The notes under the pieces are model-generated. The model had not been told where the DNA came from, did no database searches, and worked only from the letters and a program-made list of their open reading frames with translations. DNA of 64,000 nucleotides from Limnohabitans planktonicus II-D5 (GTDB lineage Bacteria; Pseudomonadota; Gammaproteobacteria; Burkholderiales; Burkholderiaceae_C), in NCBI RefSeq assembly GCF_001270065.2, contig NZ_LFYT02000008.1:1-64000 (forward strand). Reading direction: 5' to 3'. Positions 1 to 6,242 of the stretch are shown here, one piece after another. Made by a program: the position numbers and the translations under genes. Each line of letters begins with the position of its first letter. Position 1 is the stretch's first letter.

Positions 1-519
1 CAAGCCTTTGTTGGCATCCAGCGCCGCCGCAGGCATGAGCACATGAACGTGTGGATGAAACTCCAACTGCCGCGAATGGGTATGCAGTACGGCCATGGCC
101 CCGGGCGTGCCTTGCAACTGTTTGTGGTTGGCACTGAAGACGCGTAACGTCTGCCAGGCGCAATCCATCAAGGCGGTGTAGGCAACGCGTTGATGCTGCC
201 AAACCAGCGTGCGCAGCTCGCTGGGCAAAGTAAACGTGAGAAGAAAGTAGTTGCTCGGCACCAGCCGTGTTGTTTGGCGCTCAATCCAGGACTGGCTCTC
301 GTGGGCTTGGCAGTGGGGGCAGTTGCGGTGGCCGCAGGAGTGCGGCACCATTTTCTGATCGCCACAGTCGGTGCACTGGGCCAGCATGCGCGGCGCCAAT
401 GTGGTGCGGCAGCGCTGCATGGCTGTGAGGGCCTGGCGCTGGACGTGTGAGGCACACTGGGGATACTGCGCCAAGTAGTCTGCGCCAAAGCGCTCAATGA
501 TGGAGGCCAGGGTGATCAT
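1..519 (-). CDS. IS91-family transposase, 5' part (runs off the left edge)
   Basis: The reading frame opens at an ATG at 519 and stays open to the left edge, giving the first 173 residues of a protein that is normally about twice as long. An N-terminal zinc-binding region has CTDCG followed by [10 protein letters not shown]. The HUH nickase motif, HPHVHV, lies near residue 155. The catalytic tyrosines would lie in the missing part. The start ATG overlaps the stop of the upstream recombinase (ATGA), so the two are translationally coupled. The family moves single-stranded DNA by rolling-circle transposition. Completeness and activity cannot be judged from this window. Confidence 0.85.
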   Translation of the reverse strand, partial: MITLASIIERFGADYLAQYPQCASHVQRQALTAMQRCRTTLAPRMLAQCTDCGDQKMVPHSCGHRNCPHCQAHESQSWIERQTTRLVPSNYFLLTFTLPSELRTLVWQHQRVAYTALMDCAWQTLRVFSANHKQLQGTPGAMAVLHTHSRQLEFHPHVHVLMPAAALDANKGL

Positions 520-1447
520 TTGACATCACCCCAATCCACACAAAAGCGCGCCATCAAGGCCTCAATGCGTTCGCCTGCCTGGGTATTGGTGTTGTGGGTC
601 AGGTGGGTGTAGCGGGTGGTGGTGAGGATGGAGTGGTGGCCCAAAATCTTCTGGACCTCAAGCAAATCGACCCCAGCTTCAATCAGGTGCGTGGCATAGC
701 TGTGGCGCAGGCTGTGCGGGGTGATCTTTTTTTTAGGCCGCAATCGATGGCCACTTGATGCAATGTCTTTTGCACGCCGCCCCGGTCGAGCGGCGTACGT
801 GCCGCGTGCGCGCCCTTCAATCCACCCAGGCGATTGGGAAACATCAGCTCGGGGTTGCGGTGCGTGGCCCAAAAGCGGCGCAGCACCAAAAGCGTGGCTG
901 CAGGCAGGGGAACCAGCCGGTCACGGTTACCTTTAGAGTCGCGAATATGTATGCGCTGGCGGACTGCATCAATGTCTGCGACCTTCAAAGCCAAGCCTTC
1001 GCTCAGACGCAACCCCATGCTGTAGAGCGTGAAGAAAAACACGCGGTAACTCAACACCTGAGTGGCGGCAAACAGAGCTTGCGCTTCTTCGACGGTGACA
1101 ATGTCAGGCAAGCGTTGAACCTTGGGGGGCTTGATGAAGTTCGGGCTGCTCCAGGGTTTGCCCAGCACGTGCGAGGTAAAGAACTTGAAGCCGTATAGAT
1201 CGAGTTTGACGGCGCTCCAAGAATGGGAGGCCACAAGATCGCTGAAATAGTGGGTCAGTTGCGTGGGCAGGAGCTTGTCAATTGCAAAATCAAAGTAGTC
1301 GCCCATGCGCCGAATTGCACGGGCGTAAGCGTCAATGGTTTTGGGCTGCAGGCCTTTGAGCTTGAGGTGCTGCAGGTGGGTGCGGTACGCGCTGGAAAAG
1401 GGTTCGGGGAAAATGGCGGGGTCATAGCCACCGGGATACGTCGACAT
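516..1447 (-). pseudogene. tyrosine recombinase (IS91-associated integrase), frame broken at an A8 run
   Basis: The upstream frame (1447 down to about 727) encodes a SAM-like core-binding domain and the first catalytic arginine (MGLRLSEGL). The second frame (down to 516) encodes the rest of the catalytic domain: HSLRH, LGHHS and the nucleophile in RYTHL. They join by a -1 shift at eight A on the minus strand (727-734), within CTA AAA AAA. The rejoined protein would be about 310 residues, a normal length. The unshifted product stops at 683 and lacks the H-R-H-Y residues. It lacks the extra domain of integron integrases, so it is not IntI. It could be a pseudogene, a sequencing error, or a programmed -1 frameshift, since A AAA AAA is a classic slippery heptamer. 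Confidence 0.75.
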
Positions 1448-1559
1448 GGGCGAACTCCAGATAAGTTGAAGATCACATGCCCCACAATTGAGGCATGAGC
1501 CTACAGCTTACGAATTCACCAACAGCCGTTGCGGCACACCCGCTCCGCGTAGCGGCTTC

Positions 1560-1688
1560 GTCCAACCCCTGGCTCAAGCGGAGCGCCAACGGCAGAATGC
1601 CAGGCCCGGGCCGGTGATACGCTATACATTCTGACCGGTCCGGGCCTGGCATTCTGCCGTTGGCGCCCGCTTAGCTCGAACGTTAGAC
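1560..1688 (+). repeat. attC site A (integron recombination site, long palindrome)
   Basis: The site has an R''-like box GTCCAAC (1560-1566) and an R' box GTTAGAC (1682-1688, fits GTTRRRY). Between them, 33-bp arms at 1583-1615 and 1634-1666 are complementary with a single mismatch. The loop is about 18 bp. Total length (129 bp) is like the long attC sites of Vibrio arrays. It would terminate a cassette whose gene has been lost to the left, where the IS91-like element now lies. Confidence 0.8.
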
Positions 1689-1706
1689 CTTAGAAAGTGA
1701 CACCTC

Positions 1707-2150
1707 ATGACTTTTAGACGCATAGCGCTTCGATGCCTTTCGCTTTTTCTGGGTGCATTGAGTTTTGCGCGCGCCGAACTTCCGTCCGAGGTTCTTCACA
1801 CGGGAGGCATCTACCGCAGTGAGGTTCAGACCAATGCAGAAGGTACAAGCTACATCAGCGTACTTCGATTTGCGCCTGACAACAGTGTGTTCTTAACGCA
1901 CGTTGCGATGCCAGCGACTCACGAACGGCTGTGCGAATGGTTCAGACCTGAACTGGCTCGTGAGTACTGGTCAAAGGGAGCGAGTTATCGCCTGGCGGGG
2001 AGCCGCCTCACCTTTCAAACGGCATCCCTCAGTGCAACCACGTTGTTCGATGGAACAATTGAATCGGAAGTGCTCCGGCTACAGCTCGTCGTGCCGACGA
2101 AGCAGAATCTGACGTACCCTCTCACATTTAAGTTCGCGTCCTGCCCCTAA
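1707..2150 (+). CDS. hypothetical secreted protein, cassette gene
   Basis: The product has 147 residues and I do not recognise the family. The first 23 residues look like a Sec signal peptide: basic start (MTFRRIALR), hydrophobic core (CLSLFLGALSF), then ARAEL, which suggests cleavage after ARA. The mature part is polar with alternating beta-type segments and two cysteines (one near residue 73, one penultimate), which could form a disulfide. The gene begins 18 bp after attC site A and ends just before site B, the normal layout of a cassette gene. The start ATG is preceded by AGAAAGTGA as a weak ribosome site. Exported proteins of unknown function are common cassette cargo. Confidence 0.7.
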   Translation: MTFRRIALRCLSLFLGALSFARAELPSEVLHTGGIYRSEVQTNAEGTSYISVLRFAPDNSVFLTHVAMPATHERLCEWFRPELAREYWSKGASYRLAGSRLTFQTASLSATTLFDGTIESEVLRLQLVVPTKQNLTYPLTFKFASCP

Positions 2151-2205
2151 CGCTCTCGCATATGACACCAATCTTGTTCGAATACGCTGATGTAGTGGTC
2201 GTCAT

Positions 2206-2268
2206 GTCCAACAGGTCGGTCAACGCCGACTCGCTGCCGCAATGTGCCGGTCACCTTCACGTTAGGAC
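2206..2268 (+). repeat. attC site B
   Basis: GTCCAAC (2206-2212) pairs with GTTAGGAC (2261-2268), and the inner AGGTCGGTC matches the complement of GGTCACCT. The R' box departs from GTTRRRY at its last base. An alternative left box, CCCTAAC at 2145-2151, overlaps the preceding stop codon and would give a 124-bp site. Confidence 0.55.
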
Positions 2269-2307
2269 CAGCAAACACACCCAGCGTCAAACTTGCCCCC
2301 AACGCCA

Positions 2308-2766
2308 ATGAGCATCATCAACGTACGTCAGGCCGTTTTTTCAGACCTCGAAGCGCTCGCAGACCTGTTCAATCAGTACCGTGTGTTTCAAGGCAAGGCC
2401 AGCGACCTTCCAGTCGCAGCAGCCTTTCTTCAAGCACGGTTCGATCACGGCGAGTCTGTAGTCTTCTTGGCATCAGAAGTTGCTACTCCTGTCGGGTTCG
2501 CACAGCTGTATCCCATCTATTCCTCTACGGATCTCGCCAGGGTCTTCATTCTGAACGACCTCTTCGTCCATGAGCGTGGTCGCCGCAAAGGGGTGGGATC
2601 GCAGTTGCTCTCAGCTGTCGAGAGCTATGCCTGGAGCCATGGCGCAGCCCGCGTCACTCTGAACGTCGCCATCGAGAACACTACGGGTCAAGCGCTTTAC
2701 GAAGCTCAAGGCTGGCGTAAGGACGCACAGTTCTTCATGTATCACCGGTTCCCGACCGGCAGCTAA
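2308..2766 (+). CDS. GNAT family N-acetyltransferase, cassette gene
   Basis: The 152-residue protein has a single GNAT fold. The acetyl-CoA pyrophosphate loop is the R-x-x-G-x-G/A type RRKGVGSQL (near residue 91), preceded by the beta-4 strand FILNDLFV and followed by a beta-5/alpha-4 region ending in LYEAQGWRKD. The family transfers acetyl from acetyl-CoA to an amine; the substrate is unknown. I chose the ATG at 2308 (MSIINVRQA) over an upstream in-frame TTG because that is where GNAT similarity begins. It is clearly related to the 152-residue GNAT at 4565 (see findings). It sits between attC sites B and C, so it is a one-gene cassette, probably transcribed from upstream. Confidence 0.85.
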   Translation: MSIINVRQAVFSDLEALADLFNQYRVFQGKASDLPVAAAFLQARFDHGESVVFLASEVATPVGFAQLYPIYSSTDLARVFILNDLFVHERGRRKGVGSQLLSAVESYAWSHGAARVTLNVAIENTTGQALYEAQGWRKDAQFFMYHRFPTGS

Positions 2767-2784
2767 GCCATGGCGCATCGTGTG

Positions 2785-2865
2785 GGGCAACCCCTGACTC
2801 AAGCCGGGTGTCAACGACAGGCCACCGAGCACGGACTGGTGGAGTGCGGTACATATTCGTTAGAT
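2785..2865 (+). repeat. attC site C
   Basis: The left end GGGCAACCCCTGACTCAAGC matches site A (CAACCCCTG.CTCAAGC) base for base except one position. The right box is GTTAGAT (2859-2865), which fits GTTRRRY. The middle contains CCACC...GGTGG as a short stem. Confidence 0.6.
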
Positions 2866-2918
2866 CGGACCCAGGGTCTTGCCGGGGTCGCCAACTTACC
2901 TCGAACTACAAGTGCGCA

Positions 2919-3755
2919 ATGAGCAACACCGCTGTCTATTCCACCGTTGACCATGTGATGATCCGCTTGTTGGACATCGACCCATTGCTCTCGCTCTTTG
3001 CCGATGTGTTCGGCCTTCCCGTTTCATGGCCAAAGCAAAGCAGCAGCTTTGCGACGTTCGCATGGGTGCATGTGGGAAACACCGAACTTGAGTTGTGGGC
3101 ATCGGCGAGCAATTCAGATCTTCCCAAAGAAAGTCAGCCGCCACTCATTCATGGATTTGCTCTGGAACCTGTTGACTTGGAGGCCAGCGTTGCGCACCTT
3201 ACCCAAGCGGGACTTCAATGCAAATCCCCCCGACCTTACCAGACCAAGACCGCAGACGGTTCTCTCACTACAAACTTCACCAACTCGGTGTTGCTGGATC
3301 TTTCTTCCGATTCTTGTTGTATCTTTTTTTGCGCATGGAATCCTGAAGGAACAATCTATCCGTGGAAGGAGCGGCTGACTACAGCCGAACGGAGAGCCAG
3401 GGATCAACTTGAGATGACAAAGCGTGGAGGCGGAACGATTGGGCTTGTCGGGTTGTCGGCAATCGAGATGTCAACTCCGAATCTGTCTGACGCAGAGAAA
3501 AAATGGAGGCTTCTGACGGAGTCATCGGGAACAGGGATCGAGCTGACCGCGGACATGGTCCTAAGATTGACTCAGGGCAACCGCCAGGTTATTCAATCAC
3601 TGACCTTCGAAGTCAGATCGCTGGAATCCGCCAGAGATTTTCTGTTGGCGAATGGTTTGCTTGGCGCGTCGTCAGAACATGAGATTTCACTTGAGTCAAC
3701 GGCGATCTGCGGGCTGCGAATGAAGTTCAGGCAAGCAAGGGAGGCCGCGCAATGA
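2919..3755 (+). CDS. VOC (glyoxalase/dioxygenase-fold) family protein, cassette gene
   Basis: The product has 278 residues. Two VOC-like halves are visible. The N-terminal half (about residues 8-140) opens with VDHVMIRLLDIDPLLSLFADVFGLP, the usual first beta-alpha unit, and includes VHVGNTELELWA. The C-terminal half (about 175-275) has GLVGLSAIEMSTPNLSDAEKKW and ends in a strand-rich region. VOC proteins bind metal and include lyases, dioxygenases and antibiotic-binding proteins; substrate and metal ligands are not assignable here. The ATG at 2919 follows a short leader after attC C. Its stop overlaps the next start by four bases, so the pair is probably co-translated. Confidence 0.7.
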   Translation: MSNTAVYSTVDHVMIRLLDIDPLLSLFADVFGLPVSWPKQSSSFATFAWVHVGNTELELWASASNSDLPKESQPPLIHGFALEPVDLEASVAHLTQAGLQCKSPRPYQTKTADGSLTTNFTNSVLLDLSSDSCCIFFCAWNPEGTIYPWKERLTTAERRARDQLEMTKRGGGTIGLVGLSAIEMSTPNLSDAEKKWRLLTESSGTGIELTADMVLRLTQGNRQVIQSLTFEVRSLESARDFLLANGLLGASSEHEISLESTAICGLRMKFRQAREAAQ

Positions 3756-4150
3756 CACCCATCCCTTCGGTCATGCGGACTGGAAAAATGTACACATCCA
3801 CCTTTACGTTTGCAAAAAGGCAATACGACGCAGAGTTCTATGCCCTTGACGATGTCATTGCACAGATAGCGAAGTCCATCCCAGGTTACTTGGGTGAAGA
3901 GTCTTGGGAAAACCAACAAACCGGACTCATCTCAAATGTGTACTACTGGGAGTCCATGGCTGCATTGCAATCATTGATGAAGCACCCTGAGCACATGAAG
4001 GCAAAGCAGCAGCAATCGCGTTGGCTCAATGGCTTTCAAGTGGTCATCGCTCAAGTTACCGGCACGTATGGCGACAATGGAATCCAACATCCATTGGCTG
4101 GTCGTGTTGTCACCACAAAAAGTGAAGCGCATCAGGAGCGGCAAGCATGA
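3752..4150 (+). CDS. antibiotic biosynthesis monooxygenase-like (ABM/dimeric alpha-beta barrel) protein
   Basis: This 132-residue protein starts at an ATG overlapping the VOC stop codon. From about residue 13 it reads MYTSTFTF...EFYALDDVIAQIAKSIPGYLGEESWENQQ, then NVYYWESMAALQSLMKHPEHMKAKQQ. That is the pattern of small ferredoxin-like ABM or heme-degrading monooxygenase folds, in which a tryptophan-containing strand and an H-P-x-H segment line the pocket. Function is inferred from pattern only. A later in-frame ATG at 3788 (MYTSTF) may be the true start, since the first twelve residues are not family-like. Pairing with a VOC gene in one cassette suggests a shared small aromatic or reactive substrate. 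Confidence 0.6.
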   Translation: MTPIPSVMRTGKMYTSTFTFAKRQYDAEFYALDDVIAQIAKSIPGYLGEESWENQQTGLISNVYYWESMAALQSLMKHPEHMKAKQQQSRWLNGFQVVIAQVTGTYGDNGIQHPLAGRVVTTKSEAHQERQA

Positions 4151-4314
4151 AATCAACTGCCATATTCAAGTGTTCAGCACACGGTGTGTGGCCTGGCTTG
4201 TTTGTCAGGCTGAAGCCAAGAAGGGCCTTTCACTTATTGGTTCATTCCACTCAGGAGTCAAAGGCCCAGCGGGCAACGTCATCTGCCTGTATTGGGCGGG
4301 CAGCAATCGCCTAA
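4147..4314 (+). CDS. small ORF overlapping the ABM-like gene, uncertain
   Basis: A 55-codon frame begins at an ATG overlapping the preceding stop (ATGA) and ends at a TAA at 4312, before attC site D. The peptide is basic and cysteine-containing, with no recognisable domain. A hairpin with GGGCCTTT/AAAGGCCC arms lies inside it (4218-4267). The overlap suits translational coupling, but the composition does not clearly look coding, so it may be cassette 3' filler. Confidence 0.3.
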   Translation: MKSTAIFKCSAHGVWPGLFVRLKPRRAFHLLVHSTQESKAQRATSSACIGRAAIA

Positions 4315-4345
4315 ATCCTCCGTGGCGAGTTGAGGCCTAGCCCCT

Positions 4346-4443
4346 TGTTAACCGGACGTGCTTCAGCGTGGCTGCGTCGGGCATCATTTCATTCTTAACC
4401 GGCTTCGTTTATCTGTCGCAGTCCGGTTTGGTCCAAGTTAAAC
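4346..4443 (+). repeat. attC site D, degenerate
   Basis: The right box GTTAAAC (4437-4443) fits GTTRRRY. The left end TGTTAAC (4346-4352) is a poor R''. Inner arms AACCGGAC (4350-4357) and GTCCGGTT are complementary. The outer part of the right arm is not matched on the left, so this is the weakest full-length site. Confidence 0.4.
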
Positions 4444-4455
4444 CACTAAAAGCTG

Positions 4456-4557
4456 ATGGTCGATTTTCCAACGCTGCAGACATCCCGACTCACGCTGCGT
4501 GAGATTGTGGAATCGGATGCGGAGAATATTTTTCGAATACATGGCAACGCCGAGTAA
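4456..4557 (+). pseudogene. GNAT (RimJ/RimL-type) N-terminal fragment
   Basis: An ATG at 4456 opens 33 codons closed by TAA at 4555. The peptide includes LQTSRLTLREIVESDAENIF, which is the start of RimJ/RimL-type acetyltransferases (T-x-R-L-x-L-R followed by D-A-x-x-I/L-F). Everything downstream of that first beta-alpha unit is missing, and a different GNAT gene begins seven bases later. This looks like a cassette remnant left by deletion or fusion. Confidence 0.6.
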
Positions 4558-4564
4558 ATCAACC

Positions 4565-5023
4565 ATGAGCATCGCCATCAGAGAAGCGCGCACCACAGAC
4601 ATTCAAGCCGTTTCGGAGATGTTTGATTTGTATCGCCAGTTCTATGAGCAGCCCCCCGACTTGCCATTGGCGCAACAGTTCATCGCCGATCGTCTGAACA
4701 ATTGTGAGTCGGTCATCCTGTCAGCGGAGTCCGCTTCATCGGGCATGCTTGGCTTCTGCCAGCTTTATCCTTCCTTTTGCTCTGTTGAGGCGAAACCGAT
4801 TTATTTGCTTTACGACCTTTTTGTTTTGCCCGTCGCCCGAAAGGCCGGTGTTGGCCGATTGCTCCTGCTTGCTGCCGAGAACAAAGCAGCTGCCGAAGGC
4901 AAGACACGTATGGACCTCACCACCGCTCGCAGCAACCAGCCTGCGCAGTCTCTTTACGAGTCACTGAGCTGGGAACGCGATGAAATTTTCTTCGCTTACA
5001 ACCGACGAGTTACCCAGTCATGA
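4565..5023 (+). CDS. GNAT family N-acetyltransferase, cassette gene
   Basis: The 152-residue GNAT has its acetyl-CoA loop at ARKAGVGRLLL (near residue 92), beta-4 segment IYLLYDLFVLP, and C-terminal SLYESLSWERDEIFFAYNR. I chose the ATG at 4565 (MSIAIREARTTD): residues upstream come from the tail of a truncated GNAT fragment and are out of family. Length and layout match the cassette GNAT at 2308, so the two are probably paralogous cassettes. The substrate is unknown. It is followed by canonical attC site E. Confidence 0.85.
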   Translation: MSIAIREARTTDIQAVSEMFDLYRQFYEQPPDLPLAQQFIADRLNNCESVILSAESASSGMLGFCQLYPSFCSVEAKPIYLLYDLFVLPVARKAGVGRLLLLAAENKAAAEGKTRMDLTTARSNQPAQSLYESLSWERDEIFFAYNRRVTQS

Positions 5024-5065
5024 GTCCTTCAACCTTTGGCGTACCTGGCTGTCCCCGAACGCTGC

Positions 5066-5123
5066 GCTCAACCGGACGGCAACGTGCAGCGCACGTCGCT
5101 GCCAGTTAACTGGGGCGTTAGGC
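5066..5123 (+). repeat. attC site E (short, canonical)
   Basis: GCTCAAC (5066-5072, RYYYAAC) and GTTAGGC (5117-5123, GTTRRRY) bound a 58-bp site. The inner arms CGGCAACGTGC and GCACGTCGCTGCC pair well with one or two bulges, the usual attC stem. The next cassette gene starts four bases later. Confidence 0.75.
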
Positions 5124-5126
5124 TAA

Positions 5127-5558
5127 ATGTCTGGGCCTCATTTGCGCCAAGCCACCGCTGCCGACATCCCGGGCATTTGGGAGGTGCGCTACTCAGTGAC
5201 CGAGAACACCCTGACACCCGGCCGCATCTCAGATGAAGAGGCCAGAGGGTCGATTGAAGACACAGGCTGCGGGTGGGTCATCGAAGAAGCTGGAAGGATT
5301 GAGGCATTCGCCGTAGGCATCGCCAAGACGGGCAATGTCTGGGCGCTGTTCGTCAGGCCAGATGCACAAGGCCGAGGCCATGGAACCCGTTTGCATGCCG
5401 CAATGATCGAGTGGTTCCGCAAGCAACCCATCGACAGGCTCTGGCTCTTGACGGGCACAACCACCAAGGCCAGAGAGTTCTACGACAAGAACGGATGGGA
5501 GTGCGTCGGTCCTTACGGTAGTGACGAGGTCAGGTATGAACGGGCGAATGCAGCCTAA
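5127..5558 (+). CDS. GNAT family N-acetyltransferase, cassette gene
   Basis: The 143-residue product is a complete GNAT. It opens MSGPHLRQATAADIPGIWEV, has strand NVWALFVRPDAQGRGHGTRL with the acetyl-CoA loop Q-G-R-G-H-G near residue 79, and ends with REFYDKNGWECVG, the typical last helix and strand. The family includes aminoglycoside and other small-molecule acetyltransferases, but nothing here fixes the substrate. The ATG follows attC E directly, so there is little room for a leader. Its TAA stop lies inside the R'' box of the next attC (GCCTAAC), a hallmark of a cassette gene. Confidence 0.85.
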   Translation: MSGPHLRQATAADIPGIWEVRYSVTENTLTPGRISDEEARGSIEDTGCGWVIEEAGRIEAFAVGIAKTGNVWALFVRPDAQGRGHGTRLHAAMIEWFRKQPIDRLWLLTGTTTKAREFYDKNGWECVGPYGSDEVRYERANAA

Positions 5559-5589
5559 CGGGTCGTTCAACCGGAGCGCCAACGGCTGA
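5553..5589 (+). repeat. truncated attC (left half only), array end
   Basis: GCCTAAC is followed by TCGTTCAACCGGAGCGCC and AACGGC, matching the left arm of site A (GGAGCGCCAACGGC). The sequence then departs from the family and no complementary right arm or GTTRRRY box follows, so the cassette array is broken here. Confidence 0.6.
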
Positions 5590-5704
5590 CTTGCTTGGCT
5601 GAAACCTGTTCAGGAAGTAGTCCATGTATTTTTAGGGGCAGTTTGTGTTTTTGTGCGCGTAAGCTTTTGGCCAAGTCGTCAGAGCTGTAAGTTGCTGGCG
5701 CTCA

Positions 5705-5989
5705 TCAACGCTTTAAAGCCACGTAGAAATTTTCATGCGGCCCGACCGCCAGCAGCATCGCTTCAATGGGGGCTGTTTTGTGCGGTTGCAGTTCATAGGC
5801 CAGCAGAGTTTCCTGACCGTTCAGTTTGAACTTGTAGACGAAAACACCCGCGAGGTCGCCTTTCTTTTCCTCGCCCAGCTGTGGATTTTGAAGAATGGCC
5901 TTGATGGCTTCATCCAGAGTTTTTTTGTCGCGGGCGTGAAGCTTTTTGGCCACCCGGTTGAAAGATGGCGAGGCGCTGACTTGCAGCAT
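5705..5989 (-). CDS. RelE/ParE-superfamily toxin
   Basis: The protein has 94 residues. It starts MLQVSASPSFNRVAKKLHARDKKTLDEAIKAI, the two-helix hairpin typical of RelE/StbE-type toxins, followed by DLAGVFVYKFKLNGQETLLAYEL (the beta sheet) and a C-terminal HENFYVALKR. RelE-type members cut ribosome-bound mRNA and ParE members poison gyrase; the sequence does not separate these. It is the second gene of a minus-strand pair: its ATG (5989) overlaps the antitoxin stop (TGA) by one base. It lies just beyond the broken cassette array, in the opposite orientation to the cassettes, so it is probably not itself a cassette. Confidence 0.8.
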   Translation of the reverse strand: MLQVSASPSFNRVAKKLHARDKKTLDEAIKAILQNPQLGEEKKGDLAGVFVYKFKLNGQETLLAYELQPHKTAPIEAMLLAVGPHENFYVALKR

Positions 5990-6207
5990 CAGCCAAACTC
6001 ATAAGGCGCAGCCAGTCCGGCTTTGACCTCTTCACGCGAGAGCATGGTGTCTTGGATCACCCGCAAAGGCATGTCAGGGTTGTCGATCACGGCTTTGCCG
6101 ATGCGTGCCCAGTACTCAATTTGCTTGGGCACAGAGCGGTGCTCTGCGGCAGCGTAGGGTTTGGCGTCTTCGACCAACTCGTCAGACAGTTTCATTGCAA
6201 CAGCCAT
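5989..6207 (-). CDS. ParD-like antitoxin
   Basis: The 72-residue product matches the ParD_like antitoxin pattern: AMKLSDELVEDAK (ribbon-helix-helix type start), then RSVPKQIEYWARIGKAVIDNPDMPL. The N-terminal part should bind DNA and the C-terminal tail should neutralise the adjacent toxin. I chose the ATG at 6207; an upstream in-frame ATG at 6240 would put the palindromic operator inside the gene. The toxin follows with a one-base overlap, so the antitoxin is made first, as expected for a type II module. Confidence 0.8.
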   Translation of the reverse strand: MAVAMKLSDELVEDAKPYAAAEHRSVPKQIEYWARIGKAVIDNPDMPLRVIQDTMLSREEVKAGLAAPYEFG

Positions 6208-6225
6208 GGTGCTTCTCCGTGATGA

Positions 6226-6242
6226 GGTTGCATTTTGCAACC
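6226..6242 (-). promoter_or_regulatory. candidate autoregulatory operator of the toxin-antitoxin pair
   Basis: GGTTGCATTTTGCAACC is a perfect 7-bp inverted repeat with a 3-bp spacer, 18 bases upstream of the antitoxin ATG. A further half site, TGCAACC, follows at 6256-6262. This arrangement suits cooperative binding by a ribbon-helix-helix antitoxin; the assignment is inference. Confidence 0.5.

Larger units (their letters stand above)
1..1559 (-). mobile_element. IS91-family insertion element, partial
   Basis: The segment carries a transposase gene of the IS91 (HUH, rolling-circle) family and an overlapping tyrosine recombinase gene, both on the minus strand. The element runs off the left edge. 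Its right end is not defined by a recognisable terminus: it must lie between the recombinase start at 1447 and the first attC at 1560. A small hairpin (CCGCT/AGCGG, 1540-1555) is present but I cannot assign it as an IS end. IS91-type elements make no terminal inverted repeats or target duplication, so the boundary needs comparison with an empty site. Confidence 0.7.
1560..5589 (+). other. integron-type gene cassette array (no integrase in window)
   Basis: Six attC-like sites, one truncated, alternate with short plus-strand genes that have almost no intergenic DNA besides the sites. Cassette contents are a secreted hypothetical protein, a 152-residue GNAT, a VOC plus ABM-like pair, a second 152-residue GNAT behind a GNAT fragment, and a 143-residue GNAT. 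The left parts of sites at 1560, 2785 and 5553 share a family sequence (CAACCCCTG/CTCAAG/GGAGCGCCAACGGC elements). The region looks less GC-rich than the flanking core genes. The left boundary abuts the IS91-like element and the right boundary is a half attC. Confidence 0.75.

Noticed and set aside
516..1447. Tyrosine recombinase as the integron integrase IntI
   Set aside because: It is divergent from the cassettes, as IntI would be, but it lacks the IntI-specific insert between catalytic patches II and III and overlaps an IS91 transposase gene.
2808..2918. N-terminal extension of the VOC gene from 2808
   Set aside because: The extension would run through attC site C; VOC similarity begins after the ATG at 2919.
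4029..4340. 103-codon plus-strand frame overlapping the ABM-like gene
   Set aside because: It overlaps the better-supported ABM frame by about 120 bases in another frame and has no recognisable domain or ribosome site.
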